64,000 bases of DNA from Gottfriedia acidiceleris (lineage in GTDB: Bacteria > Bacillota > Bacilli > Bacillales > Bacillaceae_G): positions 4,092,001 through 4,156,000 of the forward strand of contig NZ_CP096034.1 in the NCBI RefSeq assembly GCF_023115465.1, read 5' to 3'. How positions within the stretch are numbered: the stretch's first letter is position 1; the number at the start of each line of letters is the position of its first letter. A program made the position numbers and the translations under genes. Of this stretch, positions 39,018 to 48,135 are shown piece after piece. Below the pieces are notes generated by a model. That model searched no databases and was not told where the DNA came from. It was given only the letters and a program-made list of their open reading frames with translations.

Positions 39018-39821
39018 TTGGAACGAGATAGTATCCAATATTGTATTGATTTAGCTCTTAAAAAAAAGAAAATATTAGACCAAAGCTTAATTAAATATTT
39101 AACTCGTGCTGCCTTGGCTTCTATTTATATAAGCTTTATTCTCATTGTCTGTTTAAAATTAGCTGAATTATTTAGATTGCAAAATTCACCATTTTCATCT
39201 GTAGCTTATCCACTTGTTTTCTCTACAGCATTAATTATGATTATTTATGGTGGTGGAGAATTATTTACTAGTAATACGATGTATTTTACGTTTTCAACTT
39301 TAGCTAAAAAAACTACAAAATTAGATTTAGTAAAAAACTGGATTGCATGTTACTCAGGTAATATTATTGGCGCATTTATTTTTGCGTTTATTTATTTTTT
39401 AACAGGTTTGGCAAAAGATTTTCCTGCCGATCATTTTTTAACAGGTGTAGTTGACCATAAAATTCACGCATCATTTTCTCACTTGTTTTTTAAAGGTATT
39501 TTATGTAATTGGCTTGTCTGTCTTGCTTGTTTTTTACCAACTAGATTTAAAGATGATTTAGCAAAAATGTTGCTGATCTTTTTATTAGTCTTTGCTTTCT
39601 TCTTCTCTGGTTATGAACACAGTATCGCAAATATTGCTGTCTTTACATTATCTTATATTATGCCACATGAAGTAGCCTTTTCATTTAGTGATGTATTGCA
39701 TAATTTAATTCCAGTTACACTCGGAAATATTATTGGTGGTTCAGTTGGTGTCGGAATGGCATATTACTTCTTGAATAATGAACAAAAATTAGAAGTAAAA
39801 GAATTAAAACGTGCTTCATAA
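39018..39821 (+). CDS. Formate/nitrite transporter family channel
   Basis: 267 aa, six membrane helices as in FocA/NirC. The family signatures are IIYGGGELFTSNTM near residue 75, GILCNWLVCLACFLPTR near 160, and SGYEHSIANIAVF near 195. It probably passes formate, nitrite or a related small anion. The start is a TTG with AAGGAGTG upstream. No formate dehydrogenase or nitrite reductase is adjacent. Confidence 0.9.
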   Translation: MERDSIQYCIDLALKKKKILDQSLIKYLTRAALASIYISFILIVCLKLAELFRLQNSPFSSVAYPLVFSTALIMIIYGGGELFTSNTMYFTFSTLAKKTTKLDLVKNWIACYSGNIIGAFIFAFIYFLTGLAKDFPADHFLTGVVDHKIHASFSHLFFKGILCNWLVCLACFLPTRFKDDLAKMLLIFLLVFAFFFSGYEHSIANIAVFTLSYIMPHEVAFSFSDVLHNLIPVTLGNIIGGSVGVGMAYYFLNNEQKLEVKELKRAS

Positions 39822-39830
39822 AACGAATCT

Positions 39831-39864
39831 ACCTGTCTTCTTTTTTTTGAGGACAGGTTTTTTC
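39831..39864 (+). terminator. Terminator after the formate/nitrite channel
   Basis: Seven-bp stem ACCTGTC / GACAGGT, T-rich loop of 14 bases, then T6. Confidence 0.85.
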
Positions 39865-39936
39865 GTGCAAATCTAATTTTATTATGGTAATAATGATTTT
39901 ATAATGAAAATTTTTCCTTATTTGGTGGTGTAAAAT

Positions 39937-40755
39937 TTGAAATACAATCATTTTGTTCGTTTGATCATGTTCATCTCATTACTTTGTTTTCTTTTATTAT
40001 CATATGGCTTCGTGAAAGGGGCTTATTCAGTTTTAAATCCTCAAAAAAGCAAACTAATCGTGAATCATAATGCACAGAAAAATAATCAAAATGACAGTGT
40101 TCACAAAAACAATAAACTGAAGATTGTTGCATTAGGAGACTCACTTACGCGTGGTGTCGGTGATGATGAGGGAACAGGTTATGTAGGAAGATTAAAAACC
40201 ATTCTACAAAAAGAGTATAAACAACCAACAACGATCACTAATTTAGCTGTTAGTGGCGCAAAAACATCAAATTTACTTAACGATTTAAAGAAAAAAAATA
40301 TACAAGAAACGATCGGCACTGCGGACATAATTGTTCTTTCCATTGGAAGTAATGATTTATTTCCTGGCGCTAATCAATTAAACGAACAATTTTTAAAGAC
40401 ATATCGACCAGATGAAAAAACGTTTAAAAATAATCTACAATCAATTTTTAAACTAATACGTCAAAAAAATACTAGAGCATCTATTTATGCGTTTGGTTAT
40501 TATAATCCATTTCATAATGTTCAAGGTTTGGATGCATCGTCAAGCTTTGTTTCTAGATGGAACAATCTACTTGAATTATCGGTACTTCAAACAAATAATG
40601 CATACGTCATTCCAACATTCGATTTATTTTTTAACGAAGAAAAGAAATATTTATACACTGACCATTTTCATCCGAACAATGACGGTTATATTGAAATGGC
40701 CAATCGCTTAACTAGTAAAATAGGAAGTCAGCTTCGAGGTGAATCAAATGAATAA
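39937..40755 (+). CDS. SGNH/GDSL-family secreted esterase or lipase
   Basis: 272 aa. TTG start, GGTGGTG upstream. N-terminal membrane or signal segment (LIMFISLLCFLLLSYGFVKG), then a SGNH hydrolase domain: block I VALGDSLTRGVG near residue 67, block II Gly in NLAVSGAKTSN, block III GSND near 128, block V DHFHPNNDGY with the catalytic D and H near 247-250. It acts outside the membrane. The last eight bases overlap the next ABC ATPase gene, suggesting joint expression and a role in envelope or exported-lipid chemistry. Confidence 0.9.
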   Translation: MKYNHFVRLIMFISLLCFLLLSYGFVKGAYSVLNPQKSKLIVNHNAQKNNQNDSVHKNNKLKIVALGDSLTRGVGDDEGTGYVGRLKTILQKEYKQPTTITNLAVSGAKTSNLLNDLKKKNIQETIGTADIIVLSIGSNDLFPGANQLNEQFLKTYRPDEKTFKNNLQSIFKLIRQKNTRASIYAFGYYNPFHNVQGLDASSSFVSRWNNLLELSVLQTNNAYVIPTFDLFFNEEKKYLYTDHFHPNNDGYIEMANRLTSKIGSQLRGESNE

Positions 40756-41665
40756 AGTTCTTAAATTAGAAGGTGTTACAAAGAGTATTAAAGGAAAAGT
40801 ACTAGTCGATAAAGTTTCATTTGAAGTTTATGAAGGTGAAGTATTTGGCTTTCTAGGTCCAAATGGAGCTGGTAAAACAACAACTATTCGAATGTTAGTT
40901 GGATTAATCAAACCAACAAAAGGAACAATTGAAATCGCTGGTTATCCGGTTAAAACTCATTTCAAAGAAGCGATGCGACAAATTGGATGTATTGTAGAGA
41001 ATCCAGAATTATACGGTTATTTAACTGGATGGGAAAATCTAAATCAATTTGCGAGAATGTTAGGAATGAAAGATGATAAAAAAATAAGTGAAGTAGTAAA
41101 TCTAGTAAAATTAACCGATCGAATTCATGAAAAAGTAAAGACGTATTCACTCGGAATGAAGCAAAGATTAGGGATTGCTCAAGCATTACTTGGAGGCCCT
41201 AAACTTCTAATTTTAGATGAACCTACTAATGGATTAGACCCAGCAGGTATTCGTGAATTGCGTGAATTTATTCATATGCTAGTTAAAGAGCAAAATATAA
41301 GTGTTTTTATTTCAAGTCATTTATTAAGTGAAATCGAATTGATTTGTGATCGCGTAGGAATTATAAATAAAGGGAAAATGGTTAGAGTTTCAACAGTAAA
41401 AGAATTAGTAAAGGAAGCTGCTGAAAGAGTTGAATGGCGAGTTTCTCCAATACAAAAAGCGATCGATTTATTAGAAAATGATTCTACCATACAAGATGTC
41501 TTGGTAAAGGATGAGCTTATACTATGCCGAATGTCTCCTCTCAAAATAAATGAGGTCATTCAACAATTCGTAGCAGAAGATGTGCAAGTGAATGGCGTTA
41601 AAACAATGTCTGAAACATTGGAAGATTTATTCATGGAAATGACTGGAGGCGAAGTTCGTGGCTGA
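40748..41665 (+). CDS. BcrA-type ABC exporter ATPase
   Basis: 305 aa from the ATG at 40748, which has GAGGTG seven bases before it; a GTG three codons earlier overlaps that site. Walker A GPNGAGKTT near residue 37, signature YSLGMKQRLGIAQALL near 132, Walker B LLILDEPTNGLDPAG, then a C-terminal extension. The group exports bacitracin-like antibiotics or lipids, or gives immunity to lantibiotics. Paralogous to the ATPase at 51.2-52.1 kb. Confidence 0.9.
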   Translation: MNKVLKLEGVTKSIKGKVLVDKVSFEVYEGEVFGFLGPNGAGKTTTIRMLVGLIKPTKGTIEIAGYPVKTHFKEAMRQIGCIVENPELYGYLTGWENLNQFARMLGMKDDKKISEVVNLVKLTDRIHEKVKTYSLGMKQRLGIAQALLGGPKLLILDEPTNGLDPAGIRELREFIHMLVKEQNISVFISSHLLSEIELICDRVGIINKGKMVRVSTVKELVKEAAERVEWRVSPIQKAIDLLENDSTIQDVLVKDELILCRMSPLKINEVIQQFVAEDVQVNGVKTMSETLEDLFMEMTGGEVRG

Positions 41666-42650
41666 ACTAATCAGACTCGTCTTTAACGAAATTGAAAAGA
41701 TGGTAAGGAAAAAAAGGATACTTGTTATATTTTTCATTTTAGCAGTGTTAATCCCTATTTTTGTTTATGCTCAACTGCAGCAAACTGAAGAAACAATTAA
41801 AAGACTTGGTACTGATAATTGGAAAGTAGCACTTCAACAAAAAATAGTCGACCAGCAAAATAGATTAAATTCATCAGGAATACCTGAAGAATGGAAAAGT
41901 TGGTTAAAAGTTCAAATTGATCAAGAGCAATATTATTTGGATAACGACATAAATCCTACAACACCTGGTGCACCTACATTTATACGAAAATTAATTGAAC
42001 AAAGTATTGGTTGGCTACTTCTACCTTTATTGGTCATGGTCATCACAATCGATATTATATCTGGTGAGCGAAGCGATGGTACGATAAAAATACTACTAAC
42101 CCGTCCCATCAAAAGATGGAAGGTCTTACTTAGTAAATACATATCCATTTGTTTATTAATCTCTTTTCTTCTCGTTTTATACGGCGTATTGGCATATGTC
42201 GTTTCAGGATTTGTTTTCAGCTTTAAAGGCTGGACCGTACCTGTGTTAACAGGATTTGGCATTAAAAATAATCAGCTACTAACTGATTCGGTTCAACTAA
42301 TTCCCCAATGGCAATACATCATAATGGCCTTTGGACTTGCATGGTTTGTTTGTATAATAATTGGAACTCTTTCATTTATGGTATCCGTATTAGTTCGAAC
42401 TACACCCGCTGCAATGGGCATTATGCTAGCCGCTTTAATAACAGGAAGCGTTCTAAGCGGACTAGCTACATCATGGTCAGGAGCAAAATACTTCTTTAGT
42501 GTAAATCTTGGCTTAACTGACTACTTAGCCGGTCAACTCCCTTCCATTGAGGGATTAAACATGCACTTCTCTCTTATGAATTTATCAATATGGGGAATAT
42601 CAGCATTACTAATCTCTTTTATCGTATTTATTAAGCAAGATATGAATTAA
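41658..42650 (+). CDS. ABC-2 type exporter permease
   Basis: 330 aa with about six membrane helices. Family pattern: one N-terminal helix, a long charged outer loop (about residues 45-115), then DIISGERSDGTIKILLTRPIKRWKVLLSKY. GTG start overlaps the ATPase end by eight bases, with GGAGG upstream. Forms the exporter with the preceding ATPase. The substrate is unknown. Confidence 0.88.
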   Translation: MAELIRLVFNEIEKMVRKKRILVIFFILAVLIPIFVYAQLQQTEETIKRLGTDNWKVALQQKIVDQQNRLNSSGIPEEWKSWLKVQIDQEQYYLDNDINPTTPGAPTFIRKLIEQSIGWLLLPLLVMVITIDIISGERSDGTIKILLTRPIKRWKVLLSKYISICLLISFLLVLYGVLAYVVSGFVFSFKGWTVPVLTGFGIKNNQLLTDSVQLIPQWQYIIMAFGLAWFVCIIIGTLSFMVSVLVRTTPAAMGIMLAALITGSVLSGLATSWSGAKYFFSVNLGLTDYLAGQLPSIEGLNMHFSLMNLSIWGISALLISFIVFIKQDMN

Positions 42651-42656
42651 ATAGGC

Positions 42657-42695
42657 GGGGATTGAAAAAGTTTACATTCTTTTCAATCCCCTTTC
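42657..42695. terminator. Terminator between the ABC permease and the CDF gene
   Basis: Twelve-bp stem GGGGATTGAAAA / TTTTCAATCCCC with an 11-nt loop, T run on the plus strand; convergent genes. Confidence 0.85.
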
Positions 42696-42709
42696 CTGTT
42701 TTATCGACT

Positions 42710-43594
42710 TTAATCCTTTCCTGCTCTCCCTGATCTTAATGGCTCAACATGAATGTGTGTATATTGAATTCCATGTTGTTCACGTAAGATTTTTTCAATT
42801 TGGTCTGTGATGCCGTGACTTTTACTTACATCTATTCCGCCGTCTACTTCAATGACTACATCTGCGATTGTTGTATTCCCGTACATTCTTGCTCTTAAAT
42901 CCACAACTTTATGTACGCCTGGTACTTTGTCAATCGTTTCAGTAAAGAGATTCATTTCTTCTGGATCGAATCCATCCGTTAATAGAAGGGTTGCATCATA
43001 AAAAATCTCCCATGCTGTTTTACAAATAATCGCACCTACTAAAATGGCCGCGATTGGATCGATAATAGGAAAACCGATTGAAGCACCTAGAACACCAATC
43101 GTCGTTCCAAAGCTAACTAATGCATCGGAAAAATTATCTTTTGCTGAAGCCTCAAGCCCCTTACTCTTTGTTCTCTTAGCAACTTTATTATTATAAAAAT
43201 AAATGCCAAACATAAAAATTCCAGAAGCAAATGCCACTACAGCTGCTAGTCTATTCGGTGTCTCATAATCTCCAACGAAAAGTGATCGAATATTTTCAAT
43301 AATAACCTGTAATCCAACCGACATCATAATAAAAGACGCAATTAAAGTAGCGATTTGCTCTGCTCTTGAATGTCCATACGGATGGTCTAAATCTCTCGGT
43401 TTTCTTGCGATTCTTATTCCGATAAACACAGCCAAAGTTGCACCAATATCAGTCACATTGTTAAGTCCATCAGCTAAAAGAGCACTAGAATTTGTATAAA
43501 AACTAACAAGTACTTTTACACTCGCAAGAACTAAGTAGGAAATAACACTTAAAAAAGCAGCAAAATCTAATTGCTTTTGAAGATTTTTCTCCAT
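42710..43594 (-). CDS. Cation diffusion facilitator, probably Mn(II)-type
   Basis: 294 aa with six membrane helices and a C-terminal cytoplasmic metal-binding domain (about 205-290) ending HIHVEPL. Helix II shows NNVTD where zinc exporters have HxxxD or DxxxD, and helix V shows DNFSD (DxxxD); HPYGHSRAE follows helix II. This pattern resembles the manganese exporters MneP/MneS of B. subtilis. Metal choice is inference from these residues. Confidence 0.85.
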   Translation of the reverse strand: MEKNLQKQLDFAAFLSVISYLVLASVKVLVSFYTNSSALLADGLNNVTDIGATLAVFIGIRIARKPRDLDHPYGHSRAEQIATLIASFIMMSVGLQVIIENIRSLFVGDYETPNRLAAVVAFASGIFMFGIYFYNNKVAKRTKSKGLEASAKDNFSDALVSFGTTIGVLGASIGFPIIDPIAAILVGAIICKTAWEIFYDATLLLTDGFDPEEMNLFTETIDKVPGVHKVVDLRARMYGNTTIADVVIEVDGGIDVSKSHGITDQIEKILREQHGIQYTHIHVEPLRSGRAGKD

Positions 43595-43671
43595 GAACTC
43601 ACCCCGCTCTGATAAAAATCATATGGGCTTATCATACCCATAATGCAATTTTTCCATTTTAAGTAAAAAAA

Positions 43672-43695
43672 ACAGATCCGAATAATCGAATCTGT
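43672..43695 (-). terminator. kynUBA operon terminator
   Basis: Ten-bp stem (one G-U) ACAGATTCGA / TCGGATCTGT on the minus strand, 4-nt loop, T8 run. Confidence 0.9.
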
Positions 43696-43717
43696 ATTTC
43701 CCTATCAACCTTTTTAA

Positions 43718-44416
43718 TTAAAGTGGCTTTGGATTATAGCTTGATCCAGTTAAATCTGTTAAGTCACAAACCGTTTGCCATAATTCAGGATAAAATTCAA
43801 ATCGTACAGCACGTTCTAAAGCTTCTGCTGGTACTCCTTTTAAGCTCTTTGTATTCATACCAATCATGCGACGAACAAGTTGAATATGCTGTCTGCGGAA
43901 TGATTGGAATCTTTCATCGAAGCAAGTTAATTCTTGCATTAATTGGAATAACTCAAAGTTTTTAGCTGCATCTTGATGTAATTGAACAGGTGTAAGTAAA
44001 TTTTCATCTAATAAATCTTTAAATGGCTGCCAAAGTGTTGGACCTAATTTTAAAATTTCATTAAATCCCGGAGAATCTTGACCGCTACCTCTTCCTAAAG
44101 CTAAACGAATAATATGATAGTCACTTGGACTTACTAGTTTTACCATATCAAAAACTGCTGGTAAATGTATTAGGTGATTATTAATGCGTTGTAAGTGATG
44201 TGTTGCTTTCGTAACCTCTTTTGCACGCATATGTTTATCTGCAAAATGAATAGATTGGATGATTAGTTTAAAATGTAACTCAGCAATTTGGTGAACCGTT
44301 TGAAACGTTAATTCATCTGGACAAAATAATTCTTCGTCAGGTTTTTGTAAACTTAATAATTCTTCTGTTCGAATATACTTCTCGTAATCTGTCAGTTTTT
44401 TTTGCTCTTGTGTCAT
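43718..44416 (-). CDS. kynA: Tryptophan 2,3-dioxygenase (divergent)
   Basis: 232 aa heme enzyme that opens tryptophan to N-formylkynurenine. Recognisable: YEKYIRTEELLSLQ, the FQTVHQIAELHFKLI stretch with the distal histidine, the proximal-histidine region RRQHIQLVRRMIG, and FYPELWQTVCDLT. It is about 45 residues shorter than the usual 279. The canonical SGFQS motif reads GSGQDSPGF here and the GTGGSSG loop reads NTKSLKGVP. The operon context with kynU and kynB supports the assignment; the substitutions leave activity uncertain. Confidence 0.85.
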   Translation of the reverse strand: MTQEQKKLTDYEKYIRTEELLSLQKPDEELFCPDELTFQTVHQIAELHFKLIIQSIHFADKHMRAKEVTKATHHLQRINNHLIHLPAVFDMVKLVSPSDYHIIRLALGRGSGQDSPGFNEILKLGPTLWQPFKDLLDENLLTPVQLHQDAAKNFELFQLMQELTCFDERFQSFRRQHIQLVRRMIGMNTKSLKGVPAEALERAVRFEFYPELWQTVCDLTDLTGSSYNPKPL

Positions 44417-44429
44417 TTCCCTTTTCCCC

Positions 44430-45053
44430 CTAAATTAATTTACGTAAAACTGCTCGTACAGGACTACCATCTGCATCTGTTAATGGTAGCGGTAATGCAA
44501 TAAGCTCATACTCACCTGGAGTTACATTTCTTAAATCAATCGATTCGAGAATATGAATACCAGCATGATGAAGGGCATGATGTGCTTCTAGTTCCTTACT
44601 ATCAAGTGGGTCAACTGAAGGTACATCTACTCCAACTAATTTAACGCCTTTTTCATGTAAAAACTCTGCTGCATCCTTTTCAATATGTGGAATTCTCTCT
44701 GGGAAAACGCTATCATTTTTCCATGAATTTGTTTTAATTAGCAAACGTTCTACACCATCGAATTGAAAAGCTTCTAAATCCGACTTTTTAATACGATCTA
44801 CTTCAATCAACTCGATTACTTTTGCAATCCCTACATATAGATTAGGATCTAAATCGATGACTCTCTTACCATTTTCATCAAAATGAAATGGCGCATCAAT
44901 ATGCGTTCCTGTATGGGTACTTAAAGTTAACTTCCCAACATTAACAGAGCCACTTTCCTCTTTTGTCCAACTCAATTGGAATGAAAAATTCGTATCACCT
45001 GGCCATACAGGCATACCATCTTGAAGTCTTCTTGATATATCAATTAATGTCAT
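44430..45053 (-). CDS. kynB: Kynurenine formamidase KynB
   Basis: 207 aa cyclase-like metal hydrolase. HTGTHIDAPFHF near residue 50 gives the HxGTHxDxPxHF metal and catalytic motif. It hydrolyses N-formylkynurenine. The ATG at 45053 is nine bases after AGGAG; a TTG three codons before touches the site. Twelve bases after kynU and 13 before kynA. Confidence 0.94.
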   Translation of the reverse strand: MTLIDISRRLQDGMPVWPGDTNFSFQLSWTKEESGSVNVGKLTLSTHTGTHIDAPFHFDENGKRVIDLDPNLYVGIAKVIELIEVDRIKKSDLEAFQFDGVERLLIKTNSWKNDSVFPERIPHIEKDAAEFLHEKGVKLVGVDVPSVDPLDSKELEAHHALHHAGIHILESIDLRNVTPGEYELIALPLPLTDADGSPVRAVLRKLI

Positions 45054-45065
45054 TTCATACAACTC

Positions 45066-46340
45066 CTAAGCGATGATTTCTCGTTCATTCTTAAACTGTT
45101 CATATTGTTTCTCAACCATGATTTTCTTTAAGATTTGTACACTATTCCAAACATCTACATAGGAAGTATAAAATGCGATTGGTGCTAATCTGATTACATT
45201 AGGTGCTCTAAAGTCTGGAACAATCCCATTTAATTTTAATGCTTTACAAATCCTTGCAGCATCATCGTGTTCAAGACAAACATGTCCACCTCGATTTGAA
45301 TCTTCGAGTGGATTACCAATTGTAAATCCAAAGTTACTTAATTCTTCATTGATTAAGCTCATTAAATAAGCCGTACTGTGCAAAGACTTTTCGCGAATTC
45401 GCTCAATTGTAGCTTCTTTGTACATTTCAAGTGAGCCAACAAGCGGTGCCATGCTTAAAATATGTGGGGTACCGATTTGATAAGCACCAACAGTATCAGA
45501 CGGAACAAATTCATGATTCATATCGAACTGCTTTTCTTTATTTGAACCAAACCAACCAGCTAATCCAGGCATAGTACCAAAATGCTTTTGGTGAACGAAT
45601 AAGCTTCCCACTCCACCTGGTCCACTATTTAAATACTTATAATTACACCAATAAGCGAAGTCCACGTCCCATTCATGGAACTGATGAGGGATTGCGCCAA
45701 CAGAATGACATCCATCAAAACCGATAATGATTCCACGCTCATGTGCAGCTTTTGTTAATCTCTCTATATCGAATAATTGTCCGCTTCGGTATAAAACAGT
45801 TGGAAGTATAATTAAGGCAATTTCATCAGTCATTGCTTCAATGATATCTTCTTCACTTATTGTTCGACCATCACGGCTTTTAACTTGAATTAAGTGAGTT
45901 GCTGGATCAAAGCCCTTTAATTTTAGTTGACTTTGAATAGCATAAATATCTGACGGAAAGTTTAATTCATCCGCTAATATTTTCGTTTTTTGACCATTTG
46001 GGTGATAAAAAGATGCAATTAATTGATGAAGATTTGTAGTTGTTGAACCAGTTACAATCACTTCATTCTCTTTTGCCCCGACTAATGGTGCACTTAATGC
46101 GCCCAATTTTTCTGCAAAATAATACCATGGATGATCGCCCTGCATCCATCCATCGATTGCAAGTGTCTTCCATGAATCTAATAAATCTAATAAACTTTGT
46201 TCTGCTCTTTTTGAAAGAAGTCCTAGCGAATTTCCATCTAAATAAATAGTATTGGGTTGTAAGTAGAACTCATCTCGGTAATTTGATAATGAGTCTTTTT
46301 GATCTAGAAATTCTGCATATTCTTTTGTTGGTTGAAACAT
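45066..46340 (-). CDS. kynU: Kynureninase KynU
   Basis: 424 aa PLP enzyme that cleaves kynurenine to anthranilate and alanine. Family sequence: [14 protein letters not shown] near residue 33, the PLP phosphate region [12 protein letters not shown], the lysine segment [13 protein letters not shown] near 230, and RGGHVCLEH. First gene of kynU-kynB-kynA. AAGGGGG is upstream of the ATG. Confidence 0.95.
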   Translation of the reverse strand: MFQPTKEYAEFLDQKDSLSNYRDEFYLQPNTIYLDGNSLGLLSKRAEQSLLDLLDSWKTLAIDGWMQGDHPWYYFAEKLGALSAPLVGAKENEVIVTGSTTTNLHQLIASFYHPNGQKTKILADELNFPSDIYAIQSQLKLKGFDPATHLIQVKSRDGRTISEEDIIEAMTDEIALIILPTVLYRSGQLFDIERLTKAAHERGIIIGFDGCHSVGAIPHQFHEWDVDFAYWCNYKYLNSGPGGVGSLFVHQKHFGTMPGLAGWFGSNKEKQFDMNHEFVPSDTVGAYQIGTPHILSMAPLVGSLEMYKEATIERIREKSLHSTAYLMSLINEELSNFGFTIGNPLEDSNRGGHVCLEHDDAARICKALKLNGIVPDFRAPNVIRLAPIAFYTSYVDVWNSVQILKKIMVEKQYEQFKNEREIIA

Positions 46341-46405
46341 CCCCTTGTTTTACCCCCTTGCAAGAAATAACCTACTATATTAAAGGTATTGCGATTAATA
46401 ATATA

Positions 46406-46426
46406 TGTCAATATTTTCTGAATATA
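46406..46426 (-). promoter_or_regulatory. kynU -35 with overlapping CodY-like motif
   Basis: TTGACA on the minus strand at 46406-46411; the -10 at 17 bases (TACCTT) is poor. Overlapping it, 46412-46426 matches the CodY box AATTTTCWGAAAATT at 12 of 15 positions. Regulation by CodY or another nutrient sensor is a guess. Confidence 0.35.
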
Positions 46427-46442
46427 ATATTTAATAAAAAAA

Positions 46443-46484
46443 GTGTCAACAAATCCAAAATATTCCTATCTTAGATTTTGACAC
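46443..46484 (-). terminator. Terminator of the 46.5-49.0 kb ABC operon
   Basis: On the minus strand GTGTCAA / TTGACAC close an interrupted hairpin followed by T7, 30 bases after the last permease gene. Confidence 0.75.
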
Positions 46485-46513
46485 AATAGATTCTACTATT
46501 TAATTGCTTTTCC

Positions 46514-47314
46514 CTACAAATGTAAGTCCCGTTTCTTAAACGAAACATATGTGATAATCGTTAATATAATGATTAATCCGATCGAAATAGTTGTATAAAT
46601 ACTGTCAAATCCTCGACCATACATAATATCTTTCGCTTCAAAGTACTTAAAAGGTGTAAAATATTTCAAGCCTTCAATGCGATCATTCAAATCAATTGCG
46701 ATTGATAAAATAAATGTAATTAATAGAATACCAGTTGCATAAGAGGCAGCCTTTTTAGAATTTTTACAAACTGCAGCTATAGCCGAACCAATTACTAAAA
46801 ATAATAGCTGTAAAATAAACATCCCAGCCATTACCACTGCTATATCACCATTTACATTCTCACCTTTACTATACTTTCCTACTATTAGTATACTGGATAT
46901 CCACGTAATACCGTTAAAAATAAGGATGTTTACTAGAGCACTCATTAATTTATAAGTTATAATCTTAATTCTAGAAATAGGTTTCACAAATAAAAACTCT
47001 GCTGTTTTATCGCGCTCTTCTTTAGCAATAATATTAGCGCCTATCATTGCCGCGTGAATCGTTGCCATTAAATATAAATATAAAACTAAGATGCCAAAAT
47101 AGCCGCTTGCCTTTGATAAATCTAGTGCTCCAGAGCCCATTATAGCTTGAAGAGATTTCGGCATTTGATTAAAAAGGTCGGTTATTTGGCCGTTGGAAGC
47201 TGTAGCTTTATATTTCGCCATTCCACTACCTACTAAAAAAACAATTCCGATACACCAAAAAATAATCGATTTACGATATGTCTTCATTTCTCTTAAAAAT
47301 AGATTCATTTCCAC
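46514..47314 (-). CDS. ABC-2 type permease, subunit 2 of the TetR-linked exporter
   Basis: 266 aa with six predicted membrane helices. Pattern near residue 90-115 IIAKEERDKTAEFLFVKPISRIKIITYK is the cytoplasmic coupling segment of this group. The C-terminus reads YVSFKKRDLHL, as in its sister 17 bases upstream. The two permeases are paralogues and likely form a heterodimer. Substrate unknown. Confidence 0.87.
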   Translation of the reverse strand: MEMNLFLREMKTYRKSIIFWCIGIVFLVGSGMAKYKATASNGQITDLFNQMPKSLQAIMGSGALDLSKASGYFGILVLYLYLMATIHAAMIGANIIAKEERDKTAEFLFVKPISRIKIITYKLMSALVNILIFNGITWISSILIVGKYSKGENVNGDIAVVMAGMFILQLLFLVIGSAIAAVCKNSKKAASYATGILLITFILSIAIDLNDRIEGLKYFTPFKYFEAKDIMYGRGFDSIYTTISIGLIIILTIITYVSFKKRDLHL

Positions 47315-47331
47315 CCTACCTTTCCTATAAG

Positions 47332-48129
47332 TTATACCCCGTGAATATCTCTATTCTTATAAATCATGTAACTTGCAAAGATTGAAACGATGATTATCCC
47401 AATCGACATAATCAAAAATTGTGATTCAAATTTTGATTGAGCAATAATATATTTCGGTTCAAAATATTTAAACGGTGATAGAAAACGCTTTGCATTGCTT
47501 TCATCTGTAGCAACTACCATACCAACTACAAAAAATCCGAAAACAATCGCAAGTGAGATTGATAGAACAGCTTTGATCTTTGGAAATAAAACTGAAATGA
47601 AAATACCAATTCCGAAAAATAGTAACTGCGTAATAAACAAAGAAGCAGAGAGTAATATAATTGACTTACTACTATAATCCGCTGTTTTTACATACTGAGC
47701 CATCATAATAGTTGCGACTAAATAGAATACATTTGTAATCGCTAAAGAAACAACACCTGCACAAATCTTTGAAGTCATAACTTTTGTTCTAGTTACTGGT
47801 TTTGTTAGAAGAAAATCGGCTGTTTTTTCACGTACTTCTTTTGAAATAATTGAAGTACCTAAAACCATGGCTTGAATCGCTCCACATAGAGAAATATAAA
47901 TGAATACATAGGAATAAAATCCTAAAACATTCCCAAAACTCTCAATTTCAAGTCCAAGTGCTTTTCTTACCCCTTCAGGATAACCCTCCAACACTTTTGA
48001 GAATTCTACATAGTCCTTTGCAATAGCTGGAAATAAAGATAAGAAAAAAACGGCGATTACCATTAAAGAAGCTGTCCAAATAAAGGTGGATTTCCGATAA
48101 GCTTTTAATTCATGTAAAAAAATATTCAT
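47332..48129 (-). CDS. ABC-2 type permease, subunit 1 of the TetR-linked exporter
   Basis: 265 aa, six membrane helices. Coupling segment IISKEVREKTADFLLTKPVTRTKVMTSK and end YMIYKNRDIHGV parallel the next gene. Six bases after the ATPase gene. Membrane half of the exporter. Confidence 0.87.
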   Translation of the reverse strand: MNIFLHELKAYRKSTFIWTASLMVIAVFFLSLFPAIAKDYVEFSKVLEGYPEGVRKALGLEIESFGNVLGFYSYVFIYISLCGAIQAMVLGTSIISKEVREKTADFLLTKPVTRTKVMTSKICAGVVSLAITNVFYLVATIMMAQYVKTADYSSKSIILLSASLFITQLLFFGIGIFISVLFPKIKAVLSISLAIVFGFFVVGMVVATDESNAKRFLSPFKYFEPKYIIAQSKFESQFLIMSIGIIIVSIFASYMIYKNRDIHGV

Positions 48130-48135
48130 TGCTTA

